Assembly (NCBI GenBank): GCA_009763385.1
Contig: CM019831.1
Span: 88,571,845-88,635,844, forward strand
DNA length: 64,000 nt
Reading direction: 5' to 3'
Source: Coix lacryma-jobi var. lacryma-jobi
Taxonomy: Eukaryota; Streptophyta; Magnoliopsida; Poales; Poaceae
Shown here: positions 1-10,152 of the stretch, piece by piece
How positions within the stretch are numbered: position 1 is the first letter of the stretch
Layout: the number at the start of each line of letters is the position of its first letter
Translations under genes and position numbers: made by a program
The notes under the pieces: model-generated
Seen by the model: the letters and a program-made list of their open reading frames with translations, nothing else
Databases searched by the model: none
Told to the model about the DNA's origin: nothing

Positions 1-1
1 G

Positions 2-670
2 GATAACTACAATGAGAATCTTGATTCAAGTAATCAGAGCCAAAATCAACCACTTCAGCAACAGATACAAAAGGTATGTAAGAAGCCGACAAAAGGAAAC
101 AAAGTAAAAAGGAATTGTATCCAAGGAAGGTTGAACCAGGTGGATATAAATACCACTTACAAAGCTCAAGAAGTCATATATGGTTTGTTTCCAGTAAACT
201 CAGTCAGTGCCATGGTTTTGTTTGATCCCAAAGCTTCGCATTCTTTCATCTCAAGCGAGTTTGTTGAAAGTCATAGCATACCTATGTTTCCAATGAGGAA
301 GCCCATAACAGTCAACTCTTCAAGAGGAGAAATGAAGGCAAACCGCATGTGTCCGAAGGTTAGACTGGATATAAAGGAAATAAACTTTGAGGCAAACCTT
401 ATAGTTTTGAAGATAACTGAGATCGATGTTATCCTTGGAATGGGATGGCTATCTGCTTGTGATGGAGTAATTAACTATGCTCAACGTTCGGTACTTCTAA
501 CAACCCCATTAGGAGAAAAAATTGAATATCAAGGTATTCAACCTTTACCCCAGGAGTATGAAGTTGACCCAATGGAAGGTGTAAACCCAGAGGATGATAT
601 CGTAAACTATGAGACTTCAGATGTCCTTAAGGAGGAACAAGCACCGTTGAAGAGAGTCAAATACAACTGA
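2..670 (+). pseudogene. Ty3/gypsy gag-protease fragment (element F)
   Basis: The frame is open from base 2 to the stop ending at 670; an internal ATG lies at 131, and the true start is outside the window. The product is the linker after the gag zinc knuckle followed by a retropepsin-like aspartic protease, which in the family cleaves the polyprotein inside virus-like particles. Visible motifs are VLFDPKASHSFIS near the ATG-numbered residues 29-41 and IDVILGMGWL near 98-107. The catalytic D-S-G-A signature reads D-P-K-A: the Asp is kept but the Ser-Gly is lost, so proteolysis is unlikely. After the protease the reading goes almost directly into a chromodomain remnant; reverse transcriptase, RNase H and integrase are absent. 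It belongs to the element whose 3' LTR is at 15,296-18,330. Identity as a gypsy protease is confident; non-function is inferred from the motif and deletion. Confidence 0.85.
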
Positions 671-682
671 TAACTTCACATG

Positions 683-850
683 TGATGAGTATCCGGTCAG
701 GATCTTAGAATTAGTTCAGAGGATCCTTACTGAAAGAGTGGTTAAAGTATGCAAAGTTTAGTGAGTAACCAATTAGAAGAAGACGCAACTCGGGAAAACG
801 AGGATCAAATAAAGATAAAGTTTCCTTGCCTTTTTGAAGCATAACAAGAT
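683..850 (+). pseudogene. Chromodomain remnant, frameshifted (element F)
   Basis: Conceptual reading from about 688 gives DEYPVRIL, then after a stop and a frame change EEDATRENED, ending near 845. These match in order the C-terminal chromodomain of the intact polyprotein in this window (SEYPVRVL and EEEATWESED). In chromoviruses this domain follows integrase and is thought to direct insertion to chromatin. Here it lies right after the protease, so everything from RT to integrase is deleted, and at least one frameshift plus stops disable it. The GPY/F part is also missing. Confidence 0.65.
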
Positions 851-1142
851 CACAGTGGGGTCAAGATAAACGTTAGTCAGTCAAGAAGGACAAAAACACC
901 AAGGTGTCATATGAAGTTCGGCTATGCTGTTGAGTTTGATGTTTTGTTGACAAGTCAGTTGTAACCCTTCTTTTAAGGGGGGTAGCCCATTCAGTCGAAC
1001 CTCTGTGATATCAAGTTTAAAAGATCAGTTATGAATCACTTGTCAAGTTGGTTTACATGTTGAGATGATGGAATGCCTAATCAAGTTCCCTTTTCCATAT
1101 CTCCGAGATCCTTTGTTTCTCTCTTCGTGCCAAGTCTCTTCG

Positions 1143-1181
1143 AATCTCGAGGACAAGATTCTTTTAAGAGGGGTAGGTTTG
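1143..1181 (+). other. Polypurine tract with upstream hairpin (element F)
   Basis: AATCTCG and its degenerate complement CAAGATT (1143-1160) precede TTTTAAGAGGGGTAGG, a purine-rich plus-strand priming site. A second similar stretch, TTTTAAGGGGGGTAG, lies near 971-985, about 190 bp upstream. The 3' LTR of F originally followed directly at TGTGACACCC and is now displaced to 15,296 by E1. Confidence 0.7.
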
Positions 1182-1600
1182 TGTGACGTAACGGCCCTAA
1201 TCCCATGGCCCACTGATCACTGTCAACCACTGACAGTCGATCCGTACAGCCAAGAGACTAAGACCGGGTTTCGCCACTGGGCTACATCAGTGCCCGATGT
1301 CCACAGGATCAGCTCACAATTCAGTCACAATCTCTTGAACATTTTGACAAATAACATCGGAGTAAATAGCGGAAGACTTAAATAACCATAGTTTTACAAA
1401 CCAGTGTTCAATATAAACTTAAAGTGAAGTTATTACAGACCATAGTTCAAATAGAGTTGGCAGGGTAGCATATGACAACAACTAAAAGATAAAGATACAT
1501 CACCCGGCCCAAGGGTGGATAATCACTCATCGGCCTCATCGGCCTCTTCCTGAACAACAGTCACACAGCAGGGTCCAAGGCATACTGAGGAATCTGCCAT

Positions 1601-1657
1601 ACCTGCAACATGGGTAAAAGAACCCTGAGTACAAAGGTACTCAACAAGACTTACCCG
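1601..1657 (-). promoter_or_regulatory. GTAAGT-hairpin-TTGCAG module, E1 3' LTR
   Basis: On the minus strand CGGGTAAGTCT is followed by the 7-bp stem TGAGTAC-CTTT-GTACTCA, then GGGTT and TTGCAG|GT. GTAAGT to CAG spans 52 nt. A homologous module of 54 nt sits at the matching place in the C LTRs (37,376-37,434 and 47,791-47,850). The ends match splice-site consensus. Confidence 0.6.
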
Positions 1658-4644
1658 ACTAAAGAAAAGGAAGAAGACTCAGGAATGCAGGCTTAGGGTA
1701 GTCAAGGTAAGGCTTAAGCAAGTTCAAGTATTTTGCAGAAAAGCATTTTTGGTAAACCTTATTTTAATTTTGAAAGATTCGGTATTCCTTGTTCCATCAT
1801 AATCCTTGATTCATTTTACTTTCCAAAACAGACCTAGTTGAGAACCACTCCCTGTTGACAGTCAGTGACTAAGTCTCCATAACCGAGGAGCAGCGTTAAT
1901 CCGGATAAATAATACTCAGCTGAGGGTCCCTATCCACACTGCATATGTAGCACCCAAGCTTGCATATGCCAACTCGTCTACCACGATTCCTCCAAGATTG
2001 GGCCCGGTCCTACGCCACCCGGAAGTACAGTACACCACTCCAATCCGGGACTCTAACCCACGTGGGTACATGCTACTTCCGCCATCTCTCCACTCCCAGT
2101 GCGCGGTTGTCGGTCCAATAAAGGATTCCTCGGAGCCGAAGCTTTCCGTAGTATGTGAATAGTTGCAAGTCTTAGTCAATCAGGCCCCCATACAGGTGGT
2201 CCCTAAATTTTCCAGCCAGCGACAAGCACCTCGGGCCTCTAACCCAAGAGTACAGGTCCTGTCAGTTTTTCAACCCTGTCCCGGTCGGTGTCAACTGTTG
2301 AGTCCCGGACTACAACATGACGGCACCGTACGCAAGGACAACCTCTCCTTCCCATTGACTAAGTACGGATCAGATACTTAGCCAACAGTGGGAGTAAACC
2401 AGAAATTCCCATAAATGTTCTTAAAGTGATCACACTTTTGAAGTTGGCATTTATATTGCAAAACTATCATATAGCATTGCTAAGCATTTTGCAAATAGTT
2501 TTTGAAAAGCAGGTATCGGGTGTATCATTGGTCAAGGTAGATAATGCATCAGATAGGATTTCACTCAACTCCTATCAACCTAATGCAATAATTCAAAACA
2601 TTTAAAGAAAACATTTATAAAAGCAAGGTAGGGTTAAATGCACCGGGGCTTGCCTTGGATGGCAAAAAGAGCTGAGTCGGGGTAGGTATAAGCGTCGGAG
2701 CTCGGGGTTGCCTCGGGGACAGATCCTTCGACGGCTACCTCGACTTCAGGTCCTTCTTCGTCAACTATACGGATGCAATGATGAATGCTCATGAGAATGA
2801 TGACATGGACTTAAGGTGCAAGACAAAACCACAGATTCGAGATTACTCTAAGGCAAGGCATAATCGAAATCTAGGTTGAGCATAAAAGTTAACCATTTCT
2901 TCCTTAAGCAAATTGATTAAACTAGACTTTATTATAACTATCCTAAGCATCAACCAAACATGGCATCACAAACACCATAGACCAAAGGGTAGGGGTCTAT
3001 GAACATCAAGCAATCCCAAAAGTCACATCACAGGTCAATCAACGCTAACCCTAATCCTTTCTTTCTATTTTTCTTAATTATTTAAAAAGGTCATTTTATG
3101 AAGGTGCTCCAAAAATTACCAAATTAATCACACAAGTTCATTAGGGTACAAGCATATGGCAAAACAAATTTCATAATTTTTGGAGGTCATTAAGGTGCTC
3201 AATTAAATCTAAACATTTAATTAACAAAAGGCACTATTCCTTAATTAAAATAAAGCTCAAAAACCAACTTGCTGGAAATGACTTCAAAATTTTACCAGAG
3301 ACTTGTCATGGCATAACTAGCTCACAAAAAGTGATCTCATAAATTTTGGAGTTATAAATCATTTTCTAAAAATCCAAAACCATCATTTATTAATTAAAAG
3401 GGAGATTTTTCATTTTCAAATTTTTGCAGAAAAGTCAAGTTTTATATTTTTATAAAATACTTCAGAGCATAAAGAGTCTACCACAAAAATTTCAGAATTT
3501 TTGGATGCACACAGAAAATCATACAAAAAAGAGAAAACAGAACACTATTCACAACTCTTAGAAACAAGAAAGAGCACTGTGCTCCTTCTATGAAGGGCTC
3601 GGGCGAAACGGGCTCGGGCGAGACGGAAATTGGGTGCTCCGTCCGAGGCCTGGCTCGACGAGCGGAGGGTGCACGGGTTCGCTCGAGGCCTGGCTCGAGC
3701 GAAGTGGTGAGGGTCTGTCCGCTCGAGGCTCGGGCTCGGGCGAGACGGAGTGGAAGCAGAGGCCGAGGCCTCGGGTGCTTACCACGGATCGGAGGCAGGG
3801 CTCGAGGGTGAGGCTCGACACGTGCCCGAGGGTGAGGCTCGGCACGCGCTCGAGGGTGAGGCTCGGTGGAGTTTCTTCGGCGGCGAGCGGCGGACGGCGC
3901 TCCGGCGACCCTGCGCAACACACGGGACCGCAAGGGCCTGGTCAGAGTCGCACGAGACCTAGGAACACGACACGGGGGTCGGTGAGGGATGGTTATGGCC
4001 GGAGACGGCGAATTTCACGAACCCGAGCTCGCCGGGTTTCTGCCGGAGATGGGAACGGCGAGGTTACGCCGGGCGATTGGAGGCGGTAGAGATGAAATTG
4101 AAGGGTGGTGAAGCAGCACAAGAACACGACGGAGCTTTTGAGCTAGGCGGTGGAGCGGCGGACGCTGTGGACTGTGCTGGCGACGGAGGCGGAGGTGAGT
4201 GCGGAGGTCGGAGCTCCGGCGGGCTTATATAGCCGCGGCCAGGCGCCGGTAGAGACCTCGGGGTCGCGCGGGTAAGGTTTGCGGGGGCGTGCGCACTCGA
4301 TTGCGCTAAGGCGGAGGGGCTGGCGTGCAGCCGGGGCTCGGACGCAAGCTCGGCCGGCGATGGCCACGCGGCGGCGGCGCGGAGAGGACTGTAGGGGACG
4401 GGAGAGAAGGTCAGCGCTCGCGTGCGGGCGCGGAGGGGACCAGGGGACATCGGCGACAGGTTGAAGGCGCGTGGGGAGCAGCCGGGCGTGCGGCAGGCGC
4501 GGCGCCGGCGCCATGGCCGGGCCCCCCCCTCTGACGCTAGGAAGAAGAGGAACAGTAGACTAGGCTAGGGTTTGACTTTTGAGCAGTTTCAGAAATTTGC
4601 AAATTACTTCAAAATTTGAACTGTGCGACAAAAACTCAAAACAT

Positions 4645-5016
4645 CAAAGTTGTTCAGAAAAATGGGATCTACAACTTTGTCAATATGAACATTTTCAAAT
4701 TCCAAATAGTTTTTGAACAATATTTGAAATTAGAAAAGGGGACACTTTTGAAATTTGAATCAATTCAAAATTACTTTGGATTTTATACTGAAACTTGAAA
4801 ATCTGTAAACATGAAAGTTGTTCCTTTTATCAAAACCTACAACTTTGCTATTATACACTTTTCCTGAAACCCATTAGTTTTTGAACTCATTTTGAAAACT
4901 GAAAAGGGGACAAAAACTGGAGTTTGATTGAATTTGAAATAACTCAAAACTTTGTACTGCAACTTGAAAATTTGTAAATACCAAAGTTGTTTCTCTTTGA
5001 CAGATCTACAACTTTG
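4645..5016. repeat. Three hairpins at 168/169-bp spacing in E1 LTR
   Basis: The inverted pair (C/G)AAAGTTGT ... ACAACTTTG occurs at 4645-4679, 4813-4847 and 4982-5016. Each has 9-bp arms and a loop of exactly 17 nt. The surrounding text (such as AACTTGAAAATYTGTAAA and TTTTTGAAC) repeats in a diverged form with the same period. The second LTR has the same array at 14,551-14,922. Confidence 0.8.
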
Positions 5017-5386
5017 CTTTTTGGACCAACCCCAAATTTTGAATAATTTTTGAATAACAAAAAGAGGGATAAAATCCAGGATTTGGAAATCAGGGTTTTG
5101 CAAAGAGATTTGAAATCAAATTCTGATTTTTGGGACTTTGGACAACACAACAACATTTCAAGACACCAAAGGAACAAGAATTACACAAAGCTAGTCACAG
5201 AGGTGAAATTACCATTTTGCCCTAGTAGAGAGAAGTGGGCTAATTAGGGTTTTTGCAATAGAGGTAATTCACATAAAATGATACACTAGCAAAAAGAGCA
5301 TACACATGAAATCATGATCAAAATGCTTAATGATGATAATGATGATATGTCAAGTTAATTACATGCTAAACACCAGAGGTGTTACA

Positions 5387-5421
5387 GCCTCCCCCCCTTA
5401 AAGAAATCTCGCCCCGAGATT
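5387..5421 (-). other. E1 polypurine tract with upstream hairpin
   Basis: The minus strand reads a perfect stem AATCTCG-GGG-CGAGATT (5405-5421), then TTCTTTAAGGGGGGGAGGC up to the LTR boundary at 5386. This is the plus-strand primer site for reverse transcription. The same hairpin-PPT arrangement is present in C and, decayed, in F. Confidence 0.85.
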
Positions 5422-5463
5422 CCACGTCTTACAAAAGGACAAAGAAGGGATAAAGGCAAAACT

Positions 5464-8400
5464 TTACATAGACAGGGATTCGAGAAAGTCGGGGTAGTTC
5501 TTTGCTAAGAAGTCTTCAGATTCCCACGTAGCTTCTTCTTCAGAGTGCTGGTTCCATTGGATTTTGTACCATCTTGTGGTGGTCCTTCGGGTAACACGAT
5601 CCTTGTGGTCCAACACGCGAACTGGATATTCTGAGTAGGATAGATCAGGCTCTAGCTCAACACCTTCAACTTCCACGACATGTTCTGGTACTCTGAGACA
5701 CTTCTTGAGTTGGGAGACATGGAAAACATTGTGGACAGCGGAGAGATGATCGGGCAACTTCAGCTTGTAAGCTACCTTGCCACAACATTCCAAAATCTCA
5801 AACGGACCAATGTAGCGGGGTGCTAACTTTCCTTTGACTCCAAAACGAGTGACTCCTTTGGTTGGTGAGACCTTGAGATATACATAATCTCCAACTTGGA
5901 ACTTCAGAGGTCGACGTCTCTTATCAGCGTAACTCTTCTGTCGAGATTGGGCAATCTTCATATTCTCTTGTATCTGCTTGACTTTCTCTTCCATATCTTT
6001 AACCAGGTCAACTCCAAAGAATTCTCTTTCTCCGGGCTCAGACCAACTGAGGGGTGTACGACAACGACGGCCGTACAGTGCTTCAAAGGGTGCCATTTTG
6101 ATGCTCTCTTGGTAACTGTTATTATAAGAGAACTCTGCCAAAGGCAAACAGTCATCCCAAGTATTTGCGAAGGTGAGAACACAGGCTCTCAACATGTCCT
6201 CCAGCACTTGGTTGACTCGCTCCGTTTGTCCATCAGTTTGAGGATGATAAGCTGTGCTATGTAAGAGCTTGGTTCCAAGTGAGGTATGGAACGCTTTCCA
6301 AAACTTAGCGACAAACTGGGTACCACGGTCAGAGACAATGCTTTTGGGTATGCCATGAAGCTTCACTATGTTGTTCTTGTACAAGGTGGCATACATGGGG
6401 ACGGTGTAACTGGTCTTCACTGGCAGAAAGTGAGCTTGTTTGGTGAGTCGGTCCACAATTACCCAAATGGAATCAAAACCTTTCTGGGTCTTGGGTAGTC
6501 CATTGACAAAATCCATACTAATGTCGTCCCATTTCCAAGCGGGTACTGACAAAGGTTGCAATTCTCCTCCAGGCTTCATGTGTACTGCCTTGACTCTTTG
6601 GCAGGTATCACACTGAGCGACATACCGGGCAATCTCAATCTTCATTTTAGTCCACCAGAATCTCTGCTTTAAGTCTTGGTACATCTTGTTGCTGCCGGGG
6701 TGAATAGAGAATCTGGTCAAGTGTGCTTCATCAAGGATTAACTGTCTCAATTCAGGCACCTTGGGAACTACTAGACGGTTCTTGAACCAAACAACTCCTA
6801 CATCATCGATCCTGAAACAATCAGCTTTTCCGGTCTGGACCTTTTCGATGATGTGCTTGATTCCAGGGTTATCCTTTTGAGCAGCAATGACTTGATCCTT
6901 GATGGATGTTTCTATGCTAACATTGTTCAAGCTTCCTTGCGAGATCATTTCGATACCCATCCTTTCAAGTTCATGGCACAAGGAAAGATCATAGGGCTTC
7001 GTCGTCAGACAGTTGCAGTATGACTTGCGACTAAGGGCATCGGCAACTACATTTGCCTTACCAGGATGGTAATGTACTTTGAGATCATAATCTTTAATCA
7101 ACTCAAGCCATCTTCTCTGCCTCATATTCAATTCTTCTTGAGTGAAGATATACTTTAGGCTCTTGTGATCCGTATACATATTGCAGGTGCTGCCTAACAG
7201 ATAGTGACGCCAAATCTTCAAGGCATGCACGACTGCTGCTAGCTCAAGATCATGGGTTGGGTAGTTTTCCTCATGTCGCTTAAGCTGTCGTGAGGCATAA
7301 GCGATTACTCGTCCTTCTTGCATCAAAACACAGCCCAAACCAGTACCAGATGCATCACAGTATACATCGAAGGGTTTCTCAATATCTGGTTGAGCTAGGA
7401 CTGGTGATGTAGTTAGCAGTTTCTTCAGGGCTTGAAAGGCTTGCTCACAGGCTGGTGACCAAACGAAATCCACGGAATTCTTCAACAACTCTGTGATAGG
7501 CTTGGCGACTCTGGAGAAATCTGGGATGAAACGACGGTAGTATCCAGCCATTCCCATGAAGCTGCGAACTTCGCGGACAGTGGTAGGTGGCTTCCAATCC
7601 AAGATATCTGCCACTTTTTCAGGGTCAACTGACACACCTTCAGCGGACAGGACATGACCAAGGAATTGAATTCGATCTAGCCAGAATTCGCATTTACTGA
7701 ACTTGGCATACAGCTGGTGATCTCTGAGACGAGAGAGAACGATTCGAAGATGCTTGGCGTGATCTTCAGGAGTTCTTGAATAGACAAGGATGTCGTCAAT
7801 GAACACGACTACAAATTTATCAAGCTCAGGCATGAACACAGAGTTCATGAGATACATGAAATGAGCGGGGGCATTGGTCAAGCCAAAGGACATGACCAAA
7901 TACTCATATAGGCCGTATCTGGTGGTGAAAGCTGTTTTAGGAATGTCTTCTGGACGGATTTTTATTTGGTGATAGCCAGATCTGAGATCAATCTTGGAGA
8001 ACACTCTGGCTCCAGACAACTGATCAAAAAGAAGGTCAATGCGAGGCAAGGGATATTTATTTTTGATGGTGACCTCGTTGAGCGGGCGATAGTCAACGCA
8101 CAGACGAAGACTCTTGTCCTTCTTCTTCACAAAGATAGCAGGACAGCCCCAAGGAGATGAACTTGGGCGAATGAGACCCTTATCCAAAAGCTCTTGCAAT
8201 TGGATCTTCAGCTCTGCCAACTCTCTGGGAGGCATTCGATAAGCTCTACGGGATATAGGAGCAGTCCCGGGCTTTAGCTCTATGGCAAACTCAACATCAC
8301 GGTCGGGAGGCAGACCGGGTAGATCTTCTGGGAAGACATCAGGGAACTCACAGACCACGGGAATATCCCTGATTTCGGGAACACAGGCGGCATTCAACTG

Positions 8401-9924
8401 GGTGGTTGCTGGTTTTTGAGGCATAGGAAGTTGGAGAAGGAGTTTGGAGGTGCTGTTAGGAATATCCACTCTCACAACTCTATTCAAGATGTCTATCATG
8501 GCTTTATACTGACACATCCAATTCATGCCTAAGATGACATCTATCTCTTGATCGCGCAGTACTATCATGGTGGTAGGAAAGACATGTTTCCCCAACATTA
8601 CTGGTATACTGCGGACCACTTCCTTAGTATTTATCCGCCCTCCAGGCGAAAGTATGCAAAAACTTTCTTTTAACTCCCCCATGGGTAACTCATGCTTGAT
8701 GACAAAAGTGCGACTGATGAAGGAATGCGATGCACCAGAATCAAACAAGACGACTGCAGGATGATTGGCAACAGGAAACCTACCGAGCATGACGGGCTCT
8801 CCTTCTGGGATGTTACTGACGGTGGTGAAGTAGACTTGCCCGTGCTTCTTGACAAGCTTGCCCTTCTGGACGTGCTGCTGCGGTGCACGGTGCTGCTGCT
8901 GTGATCCTCCAGGGCCTTTCTGTGCATGCTGGGCATTCTTCTTTGGTTTTGGGCAATCGCGAGACCAGTGACCAACTTGGCCACAGTTGTAGCATGGATG
9001 GTTGTAAGCTGTTTGAGGGGTGGTGACACGAACACCTGGGGCGTTCGGCTGAGTGGCACTTTGCTGGTTGGCATTATGAGTGGTGGCCGCGGTACGAACG
9101 ACCACTTGCTGATGAGGGTATGGGGCACGGTTTTGGTGGTGGCTGGGGTGATAGATGATTCTTGGGCGCTTATGGTTGCTGGAGAAGCTGCTAGACCCAG
9201 CCTTCTTCTTCTTCTTCTCCTCTTGGTACTGACGGTTACTTTCCTCGAAAGCGACAGCACGGTCAACGACATCATGATAAGATCCGTTGAGGTTGTTGGA
9301 TAGACCTCTGCGAATCTTAGGGTGCAGACCCCTAAGGAAACAATCTCTCTTCTTCTCATCCGTGTTGACATAGTCGGAGGCATACTGGCTCAGGTGGTTG
9401 AACTGACCCACATACTGCATCACTGTGGATTCCTTCTGCTGCAGGGCTAGGAACTGATCAAGCTTCATCTTCATCAGACCTGATGGGATGTGGTGTGCAC
9501 GGAAAGCGGTGCGGAACTCCTCCCAGGTCAACTCATGACCTTCAGGTTGGGCAGCCAAGAGGTTGGCATACCAAGCACTTGCTGGACCACGAAGCTGCTG
9601 AGAAGCAAACCGGGGCTTCTGGATTTCAGTGCATCGGATGAGACCAAACTTCTGCTCCATGGTGCGGAGCCAATCATCAGCTTCGAGGGGTTCGTCGGCT
9701 CTGGTGAAAACCGGTGGACGGGTTTCAGTGAACTCCACATAGGTGGTCTCTTGGTTGTGACGACCACGGTGACCAACATTTTGCTGTCCTTGGTTCTGAG
9801 CCATCAAGTTGGCAGCGGCGGCCAAGGCTGCAATGGCGTCTGCCAGGGTAGCAGGAACTGGTGGAGGGTTTGGGATGTTGGCATCATCAGAACCTCCAGC
9901 TCCAGTACGGGTGTTCACAGGCAT
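5464..9924 (-). CDS. Intact chromovirus Gag-Pol polyprotein (E1)
   Basis: One uninterrupted 1,486-residue ORF encodes the particle protein and replication enzymes. Order by residue: Gag capsid-like region about 85-205; CCHC zinc knuckle 311-324 (CYNCGQVGHWSRDC); aspartic protease with DSGA at 395-398 and ILGMNW at 464-469; reverse transcriptase about 560-770 with FIDD at 708-711; RNase H about 850-965 with YCDAS, DLELAA, YTDHKS and ADALSR; integrase zinc finger H1068, H1075, C1105, C1108; integrase core D1138, D1199, E1235, keeping the D-D-35-E spacing; GPY/F-like IGPFEIL near 1372-1378; chromodomain about 1430-1482. No catalytic residue I can recognise is missing. The ATG follows a TTCTTAACAG acceptor-like site directly, which supports this start. 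The gene lies 228 bp after the extra ORF and 77 bp before the LTR on the same strand. Gag and Pol share one frame, as in many Tekay-type elements. Together with young LTRs this suggests a potentially competent element. Confidence 0.95.
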   Translation of the reverse strand: MPVNTRTGAGGSDDANIPNPPPVPATLADAIAALAAAANLMAQNQGQQNVGHRGRHNQETTYVEFTETRPPVFTRADEPLEADDWLRTMEQKFGLIRCTEIQKPRFASQQLRGPASAWYANLLAAQPEGHELTWEEFRTAFRAHHIPSGLMKMKLDQFLALQQKESTVMQYVGQFNHLSQYASDYVNTDEKKRDCFLRGLHPKIRRGLSNNLNGSYHDVVDRAVAFEESNRQYQEEKKKKKAGSSSFSSNHKRPRIIYHPSHHQNRAPYPHQQVVVRTAATTHNANQQSATQPNAPGVRVTTPQTAYNHPCYNCGQVGHWSRDCPKPKKNAQHAQKGPGGSQQQHRAPQQHVQKGKLVKKHGQVYFTTVSNIPEGEPVMLGRFPVANHPAVVLFDSGASHSFISRTFVIKHELPMGELKESFCILSPGGRINTKEVVRSIPVMLGKHVFPTTMIVLRDQEIDVILGMNWMCQYKAMIDILNRVVRVDIPNSTSKLLLQLPMPQKPATTQLNAACVPEIRDIPVVCEFPDVFPEDLPGLPPDRDVEFAIELKPGTAPISRRAYRMPPRELAELKIQLQELLDKGLIRPSSSPWGCPAIFVKKKDKSLRLCVDYRPLNEVTIKNKYPLPRIDLLFDQLSGARVFSKIDLRSGYHQIKIRPEDIPKTAFTTRYGLYEYLVMSFGLTNAPAHFMYLMNSVFMPELDKFVVVFIDDILVYSRTPEDHAKHLRIVLSRLRDHQLYAKFSKCEFWLDRIQFLGHVLSAEGVSVDPEKVADILDWKPPTTVREVRSFMGMAGYYRRFIPDFSRVAKPITELLKNSVDFVWSPACEQAFQALKKLLTTSPVLAQPDIEKPFDVYCDASGTGLGCVLMQEGRVIAYASRQLKRHEENYPTHDLELAAVVHALKIWRHYLLGSTCNMYTDHKSLKYIFTQEELNMRQRRWLELIKDYDLKVHYHPGKANVVADALSRKSYCNCLTTKPYDLSLCHELERMGIEMISQGSLNNVSIETSIKDQVIAAQKDNPGIKHIIEKVQTGKADCFRIDDVGVVWFKNRLVVPKVPELRQLILDEAHLTRFSIHPGSNKMYQDLKQRFWWTKMKIEIARYVAQCDTCQRVKAVHMKPGGELQPLSVPAWKWDDISMDFVNGLPKTQKGFDSIWVIVDRLTKQAHFLPVKTSYTVPMYATLYKNNIVKLHGIPKSIVSDRGTQFVAKFWKAFHTSLGTKLLHSTAYHPQTDGQTERVNQVLEDMLRACVLTFANTWDDCLPLAEFSYNNSYQESIKMAPFEALYGRRCRTPLSWSEPGEREFFGVDLVKDMEEKVKQIQENMKIAQSRQKSYADKRRRPLKFQVGDYVYLKVSPTKGVTRFGVKGKLAPRYIGPFEILECCGKVAYKLKLPDHLSAVHNVFHVSQLKKCLRVPEHVVEVEGVELEPDLSYSEYPVRVLDHKDRVTRRTTTRWYKIQWNQHSEEEATWESEDFLAKNYPDFLESLSM

Positions 9925-9945
9925 CTGTTAAGAATTTGGAACTTA
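9925..9945 (-). promoter_or_regulatory. Acceptor-like site at gag start codon
   Basis: The minus strand reads TTCCAAATTCTTAACAG immediately followed by the gag ATG. The AG, the pyrimidine-leaning tract and a possible TTAAC branch-like sequence fit a plant 3' splice site. Sequence only; no transcript data. Confidence 0.35.
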
Positions 9946-10152
9946 GCATCCAAAGATTGCTTTTGAACGAAACTGACTGACAAGATTCATTGATGCAAGG
10001 GTAGATAACTGATACAGAGGTTCGATATCCAGATACTAACTGACCAAGGAAAGGTACAAGACGCGATACAGACTCGACTAAACAGAAGACCAACTAACGC
10101 CCCAAACCTGGACTAAGGCTTTAGGTGAGCAGATGGTACAGACACAAGGAAT

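Larger units (their letters stand above)
1182..5386 (-). repeat. E1 3' LTR (4,205 bp)
   Basis: This is the left copy, which is the 3' LTR in element orientation. U3 holds the 168-bp hairpin array (4645-5016). A TATA box lies at 4224-4232 on the minus strand. It is followed by a GC-rich stretch (3590-4520) with three copies of a 27-bp GAGGGTGAGGCTCG-type repeat near 3803-3871. The last 3 kb are AT-richer R/U5 with the GTAAGT-hairpin module at 1601-1657. Many open frames cross the GC-rich part, but none resembles a known protein. Confidence 0.93.

Noticed and set aside
1603..1654. 52-nt intron fully contained in the GTAAGT-TTGCAG module
   Set aside because: Shorter than usual plant introns, so the two sites are unlikely to be spliced to each other; kept only as a donor/hairpin hypothesis.
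1916..2381. ORFs of 87 and 72 codons repeated at 11,821-12,286
   Set aside because: Both copies are LTR sequence; conservation reflects recent LTR duplication, not coding.
3478..4534. Several overlapping ORFs of 60-150 codons on both strands in the E1 LTR (and at 13,384-14,440)
   Set aside because: They arise from GC-rich low-complexity LTR leader, overlap in several frames, are Arg/Pro/Ala-rich and match no domain.
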